A DNA stretch of 64,000 nucleotides from Streptomyces sp. NBC_01717 (GTDB lineage Bacteria; Actinomycetota; Actinomycetes; Streptomycetales; Streptomycetaceae): positions 8,065,001 to 8,129,000 of the forward strand of contig NZ_CP109178.1 of assembly GCF_036248255.1 (NCBI RefSeq). The letters are read 5' to 3'. A model generated the notes under the pieces. That model was not told where the DNA came from, ran no database searches, and saw only the letters and a list, made by a program, of their open reading frames with translations. This document shows, in pieces, positions 52,992 to 63,965 of this stretch; the first letter of the stretch is position 1, and each line of letters starts with the position of its first letter. The position numbers and the translations under genes were made by a program.

Positions 52992-54632
52992 ATGGCACCA
53001 CCCGAAGCAGTACCTCGGGCACCGGAGGCGACTGCCCCGCCCGCGGCCGACACCGTCCTCGAAGCCCGCTCGGTGAGCAAGAGGTTCCCGGGCGTCGTCG
53101 CTCTCGACGACGTGACCTTCTCCCTGCGCGCGGGGGAGACCCACGCGCTGGTGGGTGAGAACGGCGCCGGCAAGTCCACCCTGATCAAGGTACTGACCGG
53201 CGTGTACCGGCCCGACGAGGGCGAACTGCGGATGTCAGGCCAACAGGTCAGGTTCGCCCGGCCGTTCGAGGCCCAGCAGGCCGGAATCTCCACGATCTAC
53301 CAGGAGGTGAACCTCGTCCCGCTGATGAGCGTGGCGCGCAACATCTTCCTGGGCCGCGAACCCAAGAACCGCCTCGGCCTCATCGACTTCGGCCGTATGC
53401 ACCGCGAAGCGGCCGACCTGCTGGACGGCTTCGGCGTACGTGTCGATCCCCGGAGACCCCTGCACACCCTGGGCATCGGCACCCAGCAGATGGTCGCGCT
53501 GGCCCGCGCCGTCTCCGTCAACGCCCGGGTCGTCGTCATGGACGAGCCCACCTCCTCGCTCGAGCCGCGCGAGGTCGAGACGCTCTTCCGGGTCATCGAG
53601 AACCTGCGTGGCCAGGGCATCGCCGTCCTCTACGTCAGCCACCGCATGGACGAGCTCTACCGGATCTGCGACCGCGTCACCGTGCTCCGCGACGGCCGCC
53701 ACATCCACACCGGCGACCTCGCCGACCTCGACCGCATGCAGCTCGTCTCGATGATGCTCGGCCGCGACCTGGCCGAGGTCCGCCGCAACGGCACGACCGG
53801 CTTCGCCGCCGAGGGGCACGACGCGGCACGCACCCCCGTACTCACCGCGAACGGGCTCTCCCGCGACCGCCAGCTCCACGACATATCCCTGTCGCTGTAC
53901 GCCGGTGAAGTACTCGGACTCGGCGGCCTCCTCGGCTCGGGCCGCAGCGAGACGGCGAAGGCCCTGGCCGGCGCCCTGAGCCTGGACGCGGGCGAACTCA
54001 CCGTCGGCGGCCGCAGGCTGCGCCGGCTCACCTCCGCGGGCGCCATCCGCGCGGGCATCAGTCTGTTGCCCGAGGACCGCAAGGCCGAAGGGATCATCCC
54101 CGGTCTCTCCGTGCGCGAGAACATCGTGCTGGCCGCCATGCCCCGCCTGTCCCGGGCCGGTGTGGTCTCCCGCACCAAGCAGGACCGCATCGTCGACATC
54201 TTCATGAAGCGACTGCGGATCAAGGCGGCGAGCCCGGAGCAGAAGGTCGGTGAACTCTCCGGCGGCAACCAGCAGAAGGTCCTCCTCGCCCGCTGGCTCT
54301 GCCTGGAACCCAAGGTCCTCCTGCTCGACGAGCCGACACGCGGCATCGACGTCGGCGCCAAGGCCGAGGTCCAGAGCCTCATCGACGACCTCGCCGGCGA
54401 GGGACTGGCCGTCCTGCTCATCTCCTCCGACATCGAGGAACTCATCGAGGGCGCCGACCGCATCGTCGTCCTGCGCGGCGGATCCGTCGCGGGCGAACTG
54501 ACGGGCGACGACGTCGGCGAGAGCCAACTGCTCGAAGTGCTCGCCGACCACTCACCTGCGCCCCGCTCCGACGTGGAGTCGGCGCCGGCGCCCACCGGGA
54601 AGGCCCCGGCAGCTCAGGAGGACCCGCGATGA
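52992..54632 (+). CDS. Sugar ABC importer ATPase, two nucleotide-binding domains (YtfR/AraG-like)
   Basis: 546 residues with two ABC domains. The first has Walker A GENGAGKSTLIKVLTG and Walker B VVVMDEPTSSL. Its signature position reads LGIGTQQMVALARA rather than LSxGQ, as usual for domain 1 of AraG/RbsA-type proteins. The second has a degenerate P-loop (LGSGRSETAKAL), the signature LSGGNQQKVLLARWL and Walker B LLLDEPTRGID. This asymmetry is normal for the family. It energises uptake through the two permeases; its stop overlaps the first permease ATG (ATGA). Confidence 0.92.
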   Translation: MAPPEAVPRAPEATAPPAADTVLEARSVSKRFPGVVALDDVTFSLRAGETHALVGENGAGKSTLIKVLTGVYRPDEGELRMSGQQVRFARPFEAQQAGISTIYQEVNLVPLMSVARNIFLGREPKNRLGLIDFGRMHREAADLLDGFGVRVDPRRPLHTLGIGTQQMVALARAVSVNARVVVMDEPTSSLEPREVETLFRVIENLRGQGIAVLYVSHRMDELYRICDRVTVLRDGRHIHTGDLADLDRMQLVSMMLGRDLAEVRRNGTTGFAAEGHDAARTPVLTANGLSRDRQLHDISLSLYAGEVLGLGGLLGSGRSETAKALAGALSLDAGELTVGGRRLRRLTSAGAIRAGISLLPEDRKAEGIIPGLSVRENIVLAAMPRLSRAGVVSRTKQDRIVDIFMKRLRIKAASPEQKVGELSGGNQQKVLLARWLCLEPKVLLLDEPTRGIDVGAKAEVQSLIDDLAGEGLAVLLISSDIEELIEGADRIVVLRGGSVAGELTGDDVGESQLLEVLADHSPAPRSDVESAPAPTGKAPAAQEDPR

Positions 54633-55603
54633 CCACCCAGGCGACGCTCGCCTCACCCGCCCGTCCGTTCGCGTGGCTGCGGAACCCCGCCTGGTACCAG
54701 GAGTACGGCGTGTACGCGGCCGTGGCCGTGCTGCTGGTCTTCAACGCCGTGTTCACCGAGCACTTCATGACCGCCGACAATCTCCGGACCCAGCTGGTCC
54801 AGGTCGCTCCCATCGTCATCGTCGCCCTGGGCATGGCCCTGGTCATCGGCACCGAGGGCGTCGACCTGTCCGTCGGCTCGACCATGGCGCTGGCCGCCGC
54901 CCTCCTCCCGCTCTACCTCGGATACGGGCTCGTGCCGGCGCTCGCCGTCGCGCTGCTCGCCGGAGCGGTCGTCGGAGCGGTCAACGGTGCCCTGGTCTCG
55001 CTGATCGGGCTGCAGCCGATCGTCGCCACGCTCGCCCTGTTCGTCGGCGGCCGGGGCCTGGCCCTGGTCATGGCCGACGGTCAGCTCAAGCAGATCGTCA
55101 ACCCCGACCTGCTCTCGCTCGGCACCGGGGCCTTCCTCGGCATCCCGCTGGTCGTGCTGATCGCCGCAGTGCTCGCCGTCGCCGTCGCGTTCCTCGTGCA
55201 GCGCACCACCTTCGGCCGTCAGATCGTCGCCGTCGGAGGCAACCGGCCCGCCGCCGCCCTCGCCGGACTGCCCGTCCGGCGCGTACTGATCGGTGTGTAC
55301 GTGCTCTGCGGGGTGCTCGCCGCACTGGCCGGCATCCTCGCCACCGCCAGGCTCACCGCCAGCGACCCCTCCTCGCTCGGCACCCTCATGGAACTCTCCG
55401 CCATCACGGCCGTCGTGGTGGGTGGCACCCCGCTGAACGGCGGCTCCATCCGGGTGCTCGGCACCGTCGCCGGCGCCCTGCTGATGCAGCTGCTGCGGGC
55501 CACCCTCGTCAAGCACGACCTGCCCGACTCCACCGCACAGATCGCCCAGGCGGCGATCATCATCGCCGCCGTCTACGTCGCCCGGGAGCGTCGGTCCCGA
55601 TGA
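54629..55603 (+). CDS. Sugar ABC importer permease 1 (YtfT-like)
   Basis: 324 residues, about 9-10 TM segments, of the ribose-type permease family. GTEGVDLSVGSTMALAAALL and VVGGTPLNGGSIRVLGTVAGALLM are characteristic. The ATG overlaps the ATPase stop and its own stop overlaps the second permease start, so the three are translationally coupled. Two permeases, as in YtfT/YjfF, distinguish this importer from AraH- or RbsC-type systems with one. Confidence 0.9.
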   Translation: MTTQATLASPARPFAWLRNPAWYQEYGVYAAVAVLLVFNAVFTEHFMTADNLRTQLVQVAPIVIVALGMALVIGTEGVDLSVGSTMALAAALLPLYLGYGLVPALAVALLAGAVVGAVNGALVSLIGLQPIVATLALFVGGRGLALVMADGQLKQIVNPDLLSLGTGAFLGIPLVVLIAAVLAVAVAFLVQRTTFGRQIVAVGGNRPAAALAGLPVRRVLIGVYVLCGVLAALAGILATARLTASDPSSLGTLMELSAITAVVVGGTPLNGGSIRVLGTVAGALLMQLLRATLVKHDLPDSTAQIAQAAIIIAAVYVARERRSR

Positions 55604-56664
55604 ACGAAACCACACCCGCCCCCGCAGCCCCGGCGCTCGCGCCGCAGAAGACGCCCGCGTCCGCCGGCCGCAGCGTGCCCCGCCCGCCGTCGGGCGGCAC
55701 CGAGCCGACCCGCGCACAGCGGCTCGCCGAACTCGTGCAGCGCCAGGGCGTGCTCGCCGTACTGCTCACGGTCGTGATCGTCGCCTCGTTCGTGTATCCG
55801 ACGTTCGCCACCCTGGACAACGCGCGTGGCGTGACCGTGCAGGCGTCCTTCCTCGCCGTCGTCGCCCTCGGCATGACGATGGTCATCATCACTGGCGGCA
55901 TCGACCTGTCCGTCGGATCCGTCTTCGCCCTGGGCGGCGTACTTGCCGCCTGGGCCTCGCAGTGGGGTCTCCTGCCCGCCCTGCTCGTACCGCTTTTGGT
56001 GTGTGCGGCGATCGGTCTGCTCAACGGGTTCCTGATCGCCCGCGCCGGGATGGCACCCTTCATCGTCACGCTCGCCACCCTGCTCGCCGCCCGCGGCATC
56101 CTCCTCGCCTTCACCGACGAGGGTGCGACCACGTACCTGGTGCCCAAGGGCTCCGCCTTCGCCGAGCTCGGGCAGGGCAGCGTCTGGGGCTTCGGCTATC
56201 CGATCCTGATCGCCCTGGTGCTGTTCGGTGGCGGCGGGCTGCTCCTGCAGCGCACCTCATTCGGACAGACACTCTTCGCCGTCGGCGGCAGCAGCGACGC
56301 GGCCACCCTGATGGGCCTACCCGTCGCCCGTACGAAAATCCTCGTCTACATGCTCAGCGGTCTGCTGGCCGGACTCGCCGGAGCGCTCAACGCGGCCAGA
56401 CTGTCCTCCGGCGTCACCATCATCGGCGTGGGCATGGAACTGGACGCGATCTCCGCCGTCGTCATCGGCGGCACCCTCCTCATCGGCGGCGCCGGATCGA
56501 TCAGCGGCACGCTCTGGGGTGTCCTGCTGCTCGCCGTCATCCAGAATCTGATCAACCAGATCGGCTCGCTGAACTCCTCCTACCAGTCGGTGGTCAGCGG
56601 TGGGTTCCTTATCGTTGTCGTCGTGGCACAGCGCTATCTGGCGCGTAGCCGCAGAACCACCTGA
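55600..56664 (+). CDS. Sugar ABC importer permease 2 (YjfF-like)
   Basis: 354 residues. A hydrophilic, proline-rich N-terminus of about 45 residues is followed by 9-10 TM segments with IITGGIDLSVGSVFALGGVL and VVIGGTLLIGGAGSISGTLWG. It is paired with permease 1, and the ATG at 55600 overlaps its stop. The LacI-type regulator gene follows about 50-90 bases downstream in the same direction. Confidence 0.9.
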   Translation: MNETTPAPAAPALAPQKTPASAGRSVPRPPSGGTEPTRAQRLAELVQRQGVLAVLLTVVIVASFVYPTFATLDNARGVTVQASFLAVVALGMTMVIITGGIDLSVGSVFALGGVLAAWASQWGLLPALLVPLLVCAAIGLLNGFLIARAGMAPFIVTLATLLAARGILLAFTDEGATTYLVPKGSAFAELGQGSVWGFGYPILIALVLFGGGGLLLQRTSFGQTLFAVGGSSDAATLMGLPVARTKILVYMLSGLLAGLAGALNAARLSSGVTIIGVGMELDAISAVVIGGTLLIGGAGSISGTLWGVLLLAVIQNLINQIGSLNSSYQSVVSGGFLIVVVVAQRYLARSRRTT

Positions 56665-56713
56665 ACCGTGCCGGGCCCGGGTCCGCCGGTCCCGGGCCGG
56701 AGCAAGCGATCCC

Positions 56714-57787
56714 ATGCGCGACAGCGCGCGCCGAGTCGAGTCAGGGAGTGCCGTGGGCGTCAGCCTCAAGGACGTTGCGCAACGGGCGGGCGTGTCGATC
56801 AAGACCGTGTCGAACGTGGTGAACAACTATCAGCACGTCACACCCAAGATGCGCGCCAAGGTGCAGCAGGCCATCGACGAACTCGGCTACCGTCCGAACC
56901 TCACCGCACGCCATCTGCGCAAGGGCCGCACCGGCATCATCGCCCTGGCCGTACCCGAATTCGGCAACCCGTACTTCGCGGAACTGGCCGGCGCGGTCGT
57001 CGACGCGGCGGCCCGGCACGACTACACCGTGCTGGTCGACCACACCGGTGGACTCCGGGAGAAGGAACTCCTGGTCAGCCAGGGCTTCCGGTCCCATGTC
57101 ATCGACGGCCTCATCCTCAGCCCCATCCATCTGGAGACCGAGGACCTGATGGCGCGCACCGAGACGGCGCCACTGGTCCTGCTCGGCGAGCGTGAGTACG
57201 AGGCCCCCTACGACCACATCGCGATCGACAATGTGGCGGCCGCCCGCGACGCCGTACGGCACCTCATCGACCTGGGGCACCGCCGGATCGCGTTCCTCGG
57301 CTCACGCACCGGACGCGAGCGTCAGCCCGCCCACCTGCGTCTGCGGGGCTGGCGCGAGGAGCTCGCCGCCGCGGGCATCGAGGCCGACGAGTCCCTGGTC
57401 GTCGTCACCGACGGATACGGCCGCGAGGACGGGGCCGTCGCCATGGCGGCCCTCCTCGACCGCGGCGAACGGCCCGACGCCGTCTTCGCGTACAACGACC
57501 TCATCGCCATCGGCGCCATGCGCACCCTCTCCGAGCGCGGGCTGGGGATTCCCGACGACGTCGCCGTCGTCGGCTTCGACAACATCGAGGAGAGCCTGTA
57601 CGGAGCCACCACGCTCACCACCATCGCACCGGACAAGGAAGCCATCGCCCGGCTCGCCGTCGACAGTCTCGTCGAACGGCTCTCCGGCAGTCCGGTACCC
57701 GAACCTCGACGGCCCCGCCCCGGTTACCGGCTCATCGTCCGCGAATCGACCGTGATGCGGCCGCCCGCCGAGCAGTCCCGCCCCTGA
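56714..57787 (+). CDS. LacI-family regulator of the arabinose/furanose locus
   Basis: 357 residues. The helix-turn-helix SLKDVAQRAGVSIKTVSNVVNN lies near the N-terminus, followed by the hinge RPNLTARHLRKGRTGIIAL and a sugar-sensor domain (GHRRIAFLGSRTG, PDAVFAYNDLIAIGAM, VAVVGFDNIEESL). It ends the importer operon and probably represses it through the AACGTT-centred sites near 51.4-51.6 kb. The start may be the ATG at 56714 or the GTG at 56753, which gives a more compact N-terminus. Terminator hairpin downstream. Confidence 0.88.
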   Translation: MRDSARRVESGSAVGVSLKDVAQRAGVSIKTVSNVVNNYQHVTPKMRAKVQQAIDELGYRPNLTARHLRKGRTGIIALAVPEFGNPYFAELAGAVVDAAARHDYTVLVDHTGGLREKELLVSQGFRSHVIDGLILSPIHLETEDLMARTETAPLVLLGEREYEAPYDHIAIDNVAAARDAVRHLIDLGHRRIAFLGSRTGRERQPAHLRLRGWREELAAAGIEADESLVVVTDGYGREDGAVAMAALLDRGERPDAVFAYNDLIAIGAMRTLSERGLGIPDDVAVVGFDNIEESLYGATTLTTIAPDKEAIARLAVDSLVERLSGSPVPEPRRPRPGYRLIVRESTVMRPPAEQSRP

Positions 57788-57796
57788 GGGGGGCCT

Positions 57797-57830
57797 GTCC
57801 GGCCGGTCAAGCCGGGCCCGCCGGCCGGAC
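57797..57830 (+). terminator. Hairpin after the LacI regulator
   Basis: GTCCGGCCGG (57797-57806) and CCGGCCGGAC (57821-57830) form a perfect 10-bp stem, 9 bases after the regulator stop. Confidence 0.6.
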
Positions 57831-57912
57831 ACCCCCCGGGGCTGTCCGGGGCCTGTCCCTAAAATCGCCTGGTCAGCCGTCCGTCACCAGGTTCTCCGAA
57901 GAAGGATCTCCG

Positions 57913-58995
57913 ATGCCTCGCCCCACCGTGCACCACCAACCGTTCGGCGCTGCCCACGGCCGCTCCGACGTCGATGTCTGGACACTCGACTCCGGTACGG
58001 GAGTCCAGGCCGAGATCCTCACCTACGGCGGTATCCTGCACAGCCTCACCGTGCCCGACACCGACGGAGCCGCCGCTTCGGTCGTACGGTCCCTGGCAAC
58101 GCTCGACGACTACATGGGGAAGAACCCCTTCTTCGGCGCTCTCATCGGCCGCTTCGCCAACCGCATCGCCCACGGCCGCTTCACCCTCGACGGGACCACC
58201 CACGAGATCCCCGCCAACGACCGCGGCCACGCACTGCACGGCGGCCCCGAGGGCTTCCACACCAGAATGTGGCAGGCCACCGGTCACACCGGCGACGACA
58301 CCGCGGCCGTCCGGCTGACCCTGCACAGCCCCGACGGCGACATGGGGTTCCCCGGAGCGCTCGACGTCACCGTGACGTACACCCTCGACACCGCGGGCAC
58401 ACTCGCCCTCGACTACACCGCGACCACCGACCACCCCACAGTCGTCAACTTCACCAACCACGCCTACTTCGCCCTGACCGCGGAGGGCGACATCCTCGAC
58501 CACACGCTGCAGGTGGACGCCGACACCTACCTGCCCGTCGACGCGGACGGCATCCCGCAGGGCCCCGCCGCCGACGTGCGCGGCACGCCGTTCGACCTCA
58601 CCGCCCCGCAGACCATCGGGGAGCGGATCGCGCTGCCGGACGAACAACTGAGCATGGCGGGCGGCTTCGACCACTGCTGGATCGTCCGCGCGCCCGGGAC
58701 CTCGGATGCCCTGCGACGGGCCGCCCGGCTCACCGCCCCCACGACGGACCGGATCCTGGAAGTCTGGACCACCGAACCCGGCATCCAGGTCTACACCGCG
58801 AACCAGCTCGACGGTTCGCTCGCCGACACCGCGGGCCGGCGCCACGAGCGGCACGGCGCGCTGTGCCTGGAGACCCAGCACCTGCCCGACTCACCCAACC
58901 GCTCCGCTTACCCCAGCACCGTGCTGCGGCCCGGGGACGTCGCGCGCAGCCGCACCGAGTTCCGGTTCCCGCACCTCGACGCGTCCGCGCGCTGA
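57913..58995 (+). CDS. galM: Aldose 1-epimerase
   Basis: 360 residues of the galactose mutarotase fold. NDRGHALHGGPEGFHTRMW supplies a substrate-binding His, NFTNHAYFAL the catalytic acid His, and CLETQHLPDSPN the catalytic base Glu. It interconverts alpha and beta anomers of aldoses in the cytoplasm. It lies 125 bases downstream of the LacI gene behind a hairpin, with AAGAAGGA before the ATG, so it may have its own promoter yet serve the imported pentose or galactose. The sugar is not fixed by the sequence. Confidence 0.9.
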   Translation: MPRPTVHHQPFGAAHGRSDVDVWTLDSGTGVQAEILTYGGILHSLTVPDTDGAAASVVRSLATLDDYMGKNPFFGALIGRFANRIAHGRFTLDGTTHEIPANDRGHALHGGPEGFHTRMWQATGHTGDDTAAVRLTLHSPDGDMGFPGALDVTVTYTLDTAGTLALDYTATTDHPTVVNFTNHAYFALTAEGDILDHTLQVDADTYLPVDADGIPQGPAADVRGTPFDLTAPQTIGERIALPDEQLSMAGGFDHCWIVRAPGTSDALRRAARLTAPTTDRILEVWTTEPGIQVYTANQLDGSLADTAGRRHERHGALCLETQHLPDSPNRSAYPSTVLRPGDVARSRTEFRFPHLDASAR

Positions 58996-59138
58996 GCCAT
59001 CACCGCAGGTGACGGGCGTGCCCGGAGCACGTTCGTCACCCCTGTCGGGGCCCGCGCCTGCTTCAGACAGGGACCGCCGGTCCCGGTCCTGCCCGGCACC
59101 GCGTTCACCCGTGCATGGCAGGTACGTAAAGAGTCGCG

Positions 59139-59164
59139 GCCCGGCCGGTCGAGACCGGCCGGGC
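59139..59164. terminator. Bidirectional terminator
   Basis: GCCCGGCCGGTC (59139-59150) and GACCGGCCGGGC (59153-59164) form a 12-bp perfect inverted repeat with a GA centre, between the convergent galM and GH3 genes. Confidence 0.75.
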
Positions 59165-59182
59165 ATCACGGCACAGCGACGG

Positions 59183-60712
<1,530 letters not shown>

Positions 60713-60780
60713 GGCGGTTCCTCTCGGGCTGGGCGGTCGGTTCCTCGGGACGGCCCGGGGCGGTCGGGGCCACCGTGAGG

Positions 60781-61701
60781 TCAGACGTCCCTGCTGTACG
60801 TCCAGAAGACCCGGCCGAGCTGTGCATCGACGGCGCGGGCATAGAAGTGGATGGGGGCGGTCCAGCCGATCTCCGCCTCGTCGAGTCCGGAGGCGCGCTG
60901 GTCGGCGAGGCAGCGGCGGAGCAGCACTGTGCCGACGCCGAGGCCGCGTTCCGAGGATTCGGTGCCCATCGGGCCGAACCAGGAGCGGCGGTTGACGCCG
61001 TGGCAGGCGAAGCCGACGTAGACCGGGCCGTCAGCACCTTCGCGGACGGCGACATGGCCACGCGGAGGGGAGTAGGTCAGGGCGCGAGCCGCTTCACCGT
61101 CCCAGGAGCCACCCCACTGGTTCATCCAGGCGAGGAACGGCTTCTCGTCCGCGGGCGTGAGGCGGCGGACCTGCACCCCGGCAGCGGCAAGGCGCGCCTC
61201 GTCCTCGGCGGTGCCGAGCGGGGCGGTACGCAGGTCGACGCTCAGGTTGAGGCCCTCGGGGCCCCGGGTGTAGCCACTGGATTCGGCCAGGCAGACGGCG
61301 CGGGTGTAGCGGATGTCGATGCCGGGCCAGGCGTAGTACGGAGGCCTGCCGCGGATCATCAACCGGCCGGCCCCGGCGGCGACGAGGAGCTCCTCCGCAC
61401 GGGTGAGCAGAGCGCGGCCGATGCCACGGCTCTGTGCCCCGGGGTGCACGGCGATGAGATCGATGTGGCCGGTGGCGGGGGCGCTCGCAGTGGCGGGGCG
61501 GAGTGCGGCGAGGGCGACGCCTGCCGGCTTCCCCTCGTCCTCGGCGAGGATCCGCAGCTGCGAGTGGCCCGCGGTCTGCGACCACAGCAGATCGAACACG
61601 TCCTCGGCGTCGCTGTCGTGAACAAGGGCAGCGCGGGCGAGGCTTCGCAGGGCGGGCAGGTCGTGCTCGGTCGCGGTGCGTGCCGCCGGAAGGTTCGTCA
61701 T
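60781..61701 (-). CDS. Double GNAT-domain N-acetyltransferase
   Basis: 306 residues with two GNAT halves. The first has the acetyl-CoA motif VHPGAQSRGIGRALLTRAEE. The second has ERGLGVGTVLLRRCL and ends in FYARAVDAQLGRVFWTYSRDV. This tandem layout resembles mycothiol synthase and other actinobacterial double-GNAT proteins, but the sequence is not MshD-like enough to claim that. Acceptor unknown; in this neighbourhood an amino sugar or peptide amine is conceivable. The ATG at 61701 has GAGGTGAG upstream. It is divergent from the serine hydrolase. Confidence 0.82.
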   Translation of the reverse strand: MTNLPAARTATEHDLPALRSLARAALVHDSDAEDVFDLLWSQTAGHSQLRILAEDEGKPAGVALAALRPATASAPATGHIDLIAVHPGAQSRGIGRALLTRAEELLVAAGAGRLMIRGRPPYYAWPGIDIRYTRAVCLAESSGYTRGPEGLNLSVDLRTAPLGTAEDEARLAAAGVQVRRLTPADEKPFLAWMNQWGGSWDGEAARALTYSPPRGHVAVREGADGPVYVGFACHGVNRRSWFGPMGTESSERGLGVGTVLLRRCLADQRASGLDEAEIGWTAPIHFYARAVDAQLGRVFWTYSRDV

Positions 61702-61770
61702 GTCTGCTCACCTCGAGTTAGCTCCGGGGACACCGGATTGTAAGTGAATGACATCGGGGCTCGGTATTGC

Positions 61771-61784
61771 GGTGGAAATTTACC
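61771..61784. promoter_or_regulatory. Possible RpiR-type operator before the serine hydrolase
   Basis: GGTGGAAATTTACC is near-palindromic, with paired outer GGT/ACC and a central AAATT, in an A/T-rich divergent region 54 bases upstream of the hydrolase start. RpiR-family sites often centre on AATTT-type dyads, so the neighbouring regulator is a candidate. Confidence 0.3.
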
Positions 61785-61837
61785 AGCGAGATGATCGGAC
61801 TGTCAGCCCCCCCGCACCCACCGGAAAGCAGGCCGTG

Positions 61838-62914
61838 ATGACCGTCCGCGAAGATCCCGCGAGTCTCCCCGATCCAGCAGAGCTCGTCAGGAACGCGGTG
61901 GAGCAGGGTGTCGTGCCCGGAGCCGTCCTGATCACCGGTCGCGGTGCGCACGGTCCCGTCCGTACCGCCGCGTTCGGCACCACCGCCGACGGCCCGTCGG
62001 GGCGCCCGGTCACCGCGGACACGGTCTTCGACCTGGCCTCCCTCACCAAGGTGGTGGCGACCACGCCCGCCGTGCTGCGGCTCGCCGACACCGGGGCCTT
62101 GCGACTTGACGACCCGGTGCGCCGCCACCTGCCGGCGTTCACCGGGGCGGGCAAGAGTGAAGTGACGATCCGTCATCTTCTGTCGCACTCCTCCGGACTG
62201 CCTCCGCACCGGGACTTCTGGCAGCTCCCCGGCGCCCCCGCCGACCGGGTCGCCGCCGTGCTCGCAGAGCCCCTCGACCACCTGCCCGGCACCGTCGTCA
62301 ACTACTCCGACCTGGGGTTCATCCTGCTCGGCGAGATCGTCGCCATGGTGGCCGGACAGCAGCTCGACACCGCCGTACGGGAGCTGGTGCTCGACCCGCT
62401 GGGCCTGACCGCCACCCGCTACCTCCCGCCCGCGGACTGGCGGGCGGTCACCGCTGCGACCGAGGCACCGCCCGGCGGAGAGCCCAAGCGTGGCGTGGTG
62501 CACGACGAGAACGCCGAGAGCCTGGGCGGCGTGGCAGGGCACGCCGGGCTGTTCGGCACTGCGCCGGACCTCGCGCACTACCTTCGTGCCTGCTGGCTGA
62601 CCGACGAGTCGCCGCTGTCGGCCCGCACCCGCTCCGAGGCGCTCAGCCTGCAGACCGTGGGGCTGGACGGCGCGCGGGGGCTGGGCTGGACGCTGCCCGG
62701 CGACGTCTGGGACCACATGTCCCCGCACTGGCCCGCGACCGGCGCCGGGCACACCGGCTTCACCGGCACCAGCCTGGCGCTCGACCCGGTCACCGGGATC
62801 TGGGTGGTGCTGCTGACCAACGCCGTGCACTACGGACGCGGGGCGCGGGCGAAGGAGTTGCGACGTGCGGTGCACGCCGCCGTGGCGGCCCGCGCCGAGC
62901 CCGTGCGCGGCTGA
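61838..62914 (+). CDS. Beta-lactamase-fold serine hydrolase (class C/esterase-like)
   Basis: 358 residues. FDLASLTKVVAT is the SxxK motif with nucleophile Ser and base Lys, VVNYSDLGFILLGE supplies the tyrosine motif YSD, and GHTGFTGTSLALD supplies the third HTG motif. This matches class C beta-lactamases, DD-peptidases and esterases. No signal peptide is visible, so a cytoplasmic hydrolase is more likely than a resistance enzyme. The ATG at 61838 is preceded by GGAAAG; earlier in-frame starts lack a site. In actinobacteria such genes often stand beside RpiR/MurR genes in peptidoglycan-recycling clusters, as here. Confidence 0.87.
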   Translation: MTVREDPASLPDPAELVRNAVEQGVVPGAVLITGRGAHGPVRTAAFGTTADGPSGRPVTADTVFDLASLTKVVATTPAVLRLADTGALRLDDPVRRHLPAFTGAGKSEVTIRHLLSHSSGLPPHRDFWQLPGAPADRVAAVLAEPLDHLPGTVVNYSDLGFILLGEIVAMVAGQQLDTAVRELVLDPLGLTATRYLPPADWRAVTAATEAPPGGEPKRGVVHDENAESLGGVAGHAGLFGTAPDLAHYLRACWLTDESPLSARTRSEALSLQTVGLDGARGLGWTLPGDVWDHMSPHWPATGAGHTGFTGTSLALDPVTGIWVVLLTNAVHYGRGARAKELRRAVHAAVAARAEPVRG

Positions 62915-63000
62915 GCGCCAAGTGGTGCATCAAGGGCCCGAACCGTACATATCCCGGATACTCAGCGACGCGTACCCCAACGAACCCGTAGGATTCCCAC

Positions 63001-63948
63001 ATGGCTGCCCCACGTGACCGACAGCGCGGAGGCGGCGACGCCCCCCGGCGCTCCGCAGCACCCACCGCAGAGCGCGCGACGCCGCCACAGACGGTGCTGG
63101 TGCAGATCCGGGCCCTGCTGCCTTCTCTGCCACCCTCGGAGCGGCGGGTCGCCGAAGCCGCGATCGCCGATCCGGTCGGGGTGGCCGGGAAGACGATCAG
63201 CGAACTCGCCTTGGAATGCAGCACCTCCGAGACCACCGTCGTCCGCTTCTGCCGGGCCGTGGGCCTCAAGGGCTACCCCGACCTGCGGATCAAACTGGCC
63301 TCGGCGGCCGGCAGCGAGGACAGCGGCCCCGCCTGGTCCAGCGCCGGCAGCGACATCGGGCCCGGCGACTCGCTGGCCGACGTGGTCGGCAAGCTGGGCT
63401 TCGCCGACGCCCGCGCGGTCGAGGACACCATTGCCCAGCTCGACCTCCACATCCTGGAGCGGGCCATCGACGAGGTGGTCGGGGCGAGCGCGGTGGACCT
63501 GTACGGCGTCGGCGCGAGCGCGCTGATCGCGCTCGACTTCCAGCAGAAGCTGCACCGCATCGGGCGCCGGGCGACCGCCTGGCCCGACCCCGACGGTGCG
63601 CTCACGTCCGCCGCCCTGCTCGGCCGCGGGGACCTGGCGATCGGCATCTCGCACACCGGCGCCACCACGGACACCGTGGCAGCGCTGGGCGAGGCCTGGG
63701 ACAACGGTGCCACCACGATCGCGATCACCAACTTCCCGCGTTCGCCGATCGCCGAGGTGGCCGACCACGTGCTGACCACCGCGGTGCGTGAGACCACCTT
63801 CCGGTCCGGCGCGATGTCCAGCCGGATCGCCGCGCTGACACTGGTGGACTGCCTGTTCGTCGGGGTGGCCCAGCGCAACTACAGCCGTACGACACGTGCG
63901 TTGGAGCGCACGTACACGGCGGTGCACCGGCGGCGTTCCCCGCAGTGA
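63001..63948 (+). CDS. RpiR-family regulator with SIS sugar-binding domain (MurR-like)
   Basis: 315 residues. A basic, disordered N-terminus is followed by the RpiR helix-turn-helix (SERRVAEAAIADP, TISELALECSTSETTVVRFCRAVGLKGYPDLRIKLA) and a SIS domain (VDLYGVGASALIALDFQQKLHRIG, GDLAIGISHTGATTDTVAALGEA) that binds phosphosugars. It probably senses MurNAc-6-phosphate or a related amino-sugar phosphate. It lies downstream of the serine hydrolase on the same strand and ends at a strong terminator. Confidence 0.92.
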   Translation: MAAPRDRQRGGGDAPRRSAAPTAERATPPQTVLVQIRALLPSLPPSERRVAEAAIADPVGVAGKTISELALECSTSETTVVRFCRAVGLKGYPDLRIKLASAAGSEDSGPAWSSAGSDIGPGDSLADVVGKLGFADARAVEDTIAQLDLHILERAIDEVVGASAVDLYGVGASALIALDFQQKLHRIGRRATAWPDPDGALTSAALLGRGDLAIGISHTGATTDTVAALGEAWDNGATTIAITNFPRSPIAEVADHVLTTAVRETTFRSGAMSSRIAALTLVDCLFVGVAQRNYSRTTRALERTYTAVHRRRSPQ

Positions 63949-63965
63949 CCGGCCCCGGGTGACCA

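Noticed and set aside
51771..53144. 457-residue minus-strand frame opposite the importer binding-protein gene
   Set aside because: It mirrors a well-supported lipoprotein gene. Its translation is repetitive Gly/Leu/Arg-rich and matches nothing known. The same reasoning removes the other long antisense frames in the window.
59139..59164. GGTCGAGACC as a DasR site near the NagZ-like gene
   Set aside because: It is the centre of a long GC-rich inverted repeat lying between two stop codons, which is better explained as a terminator.
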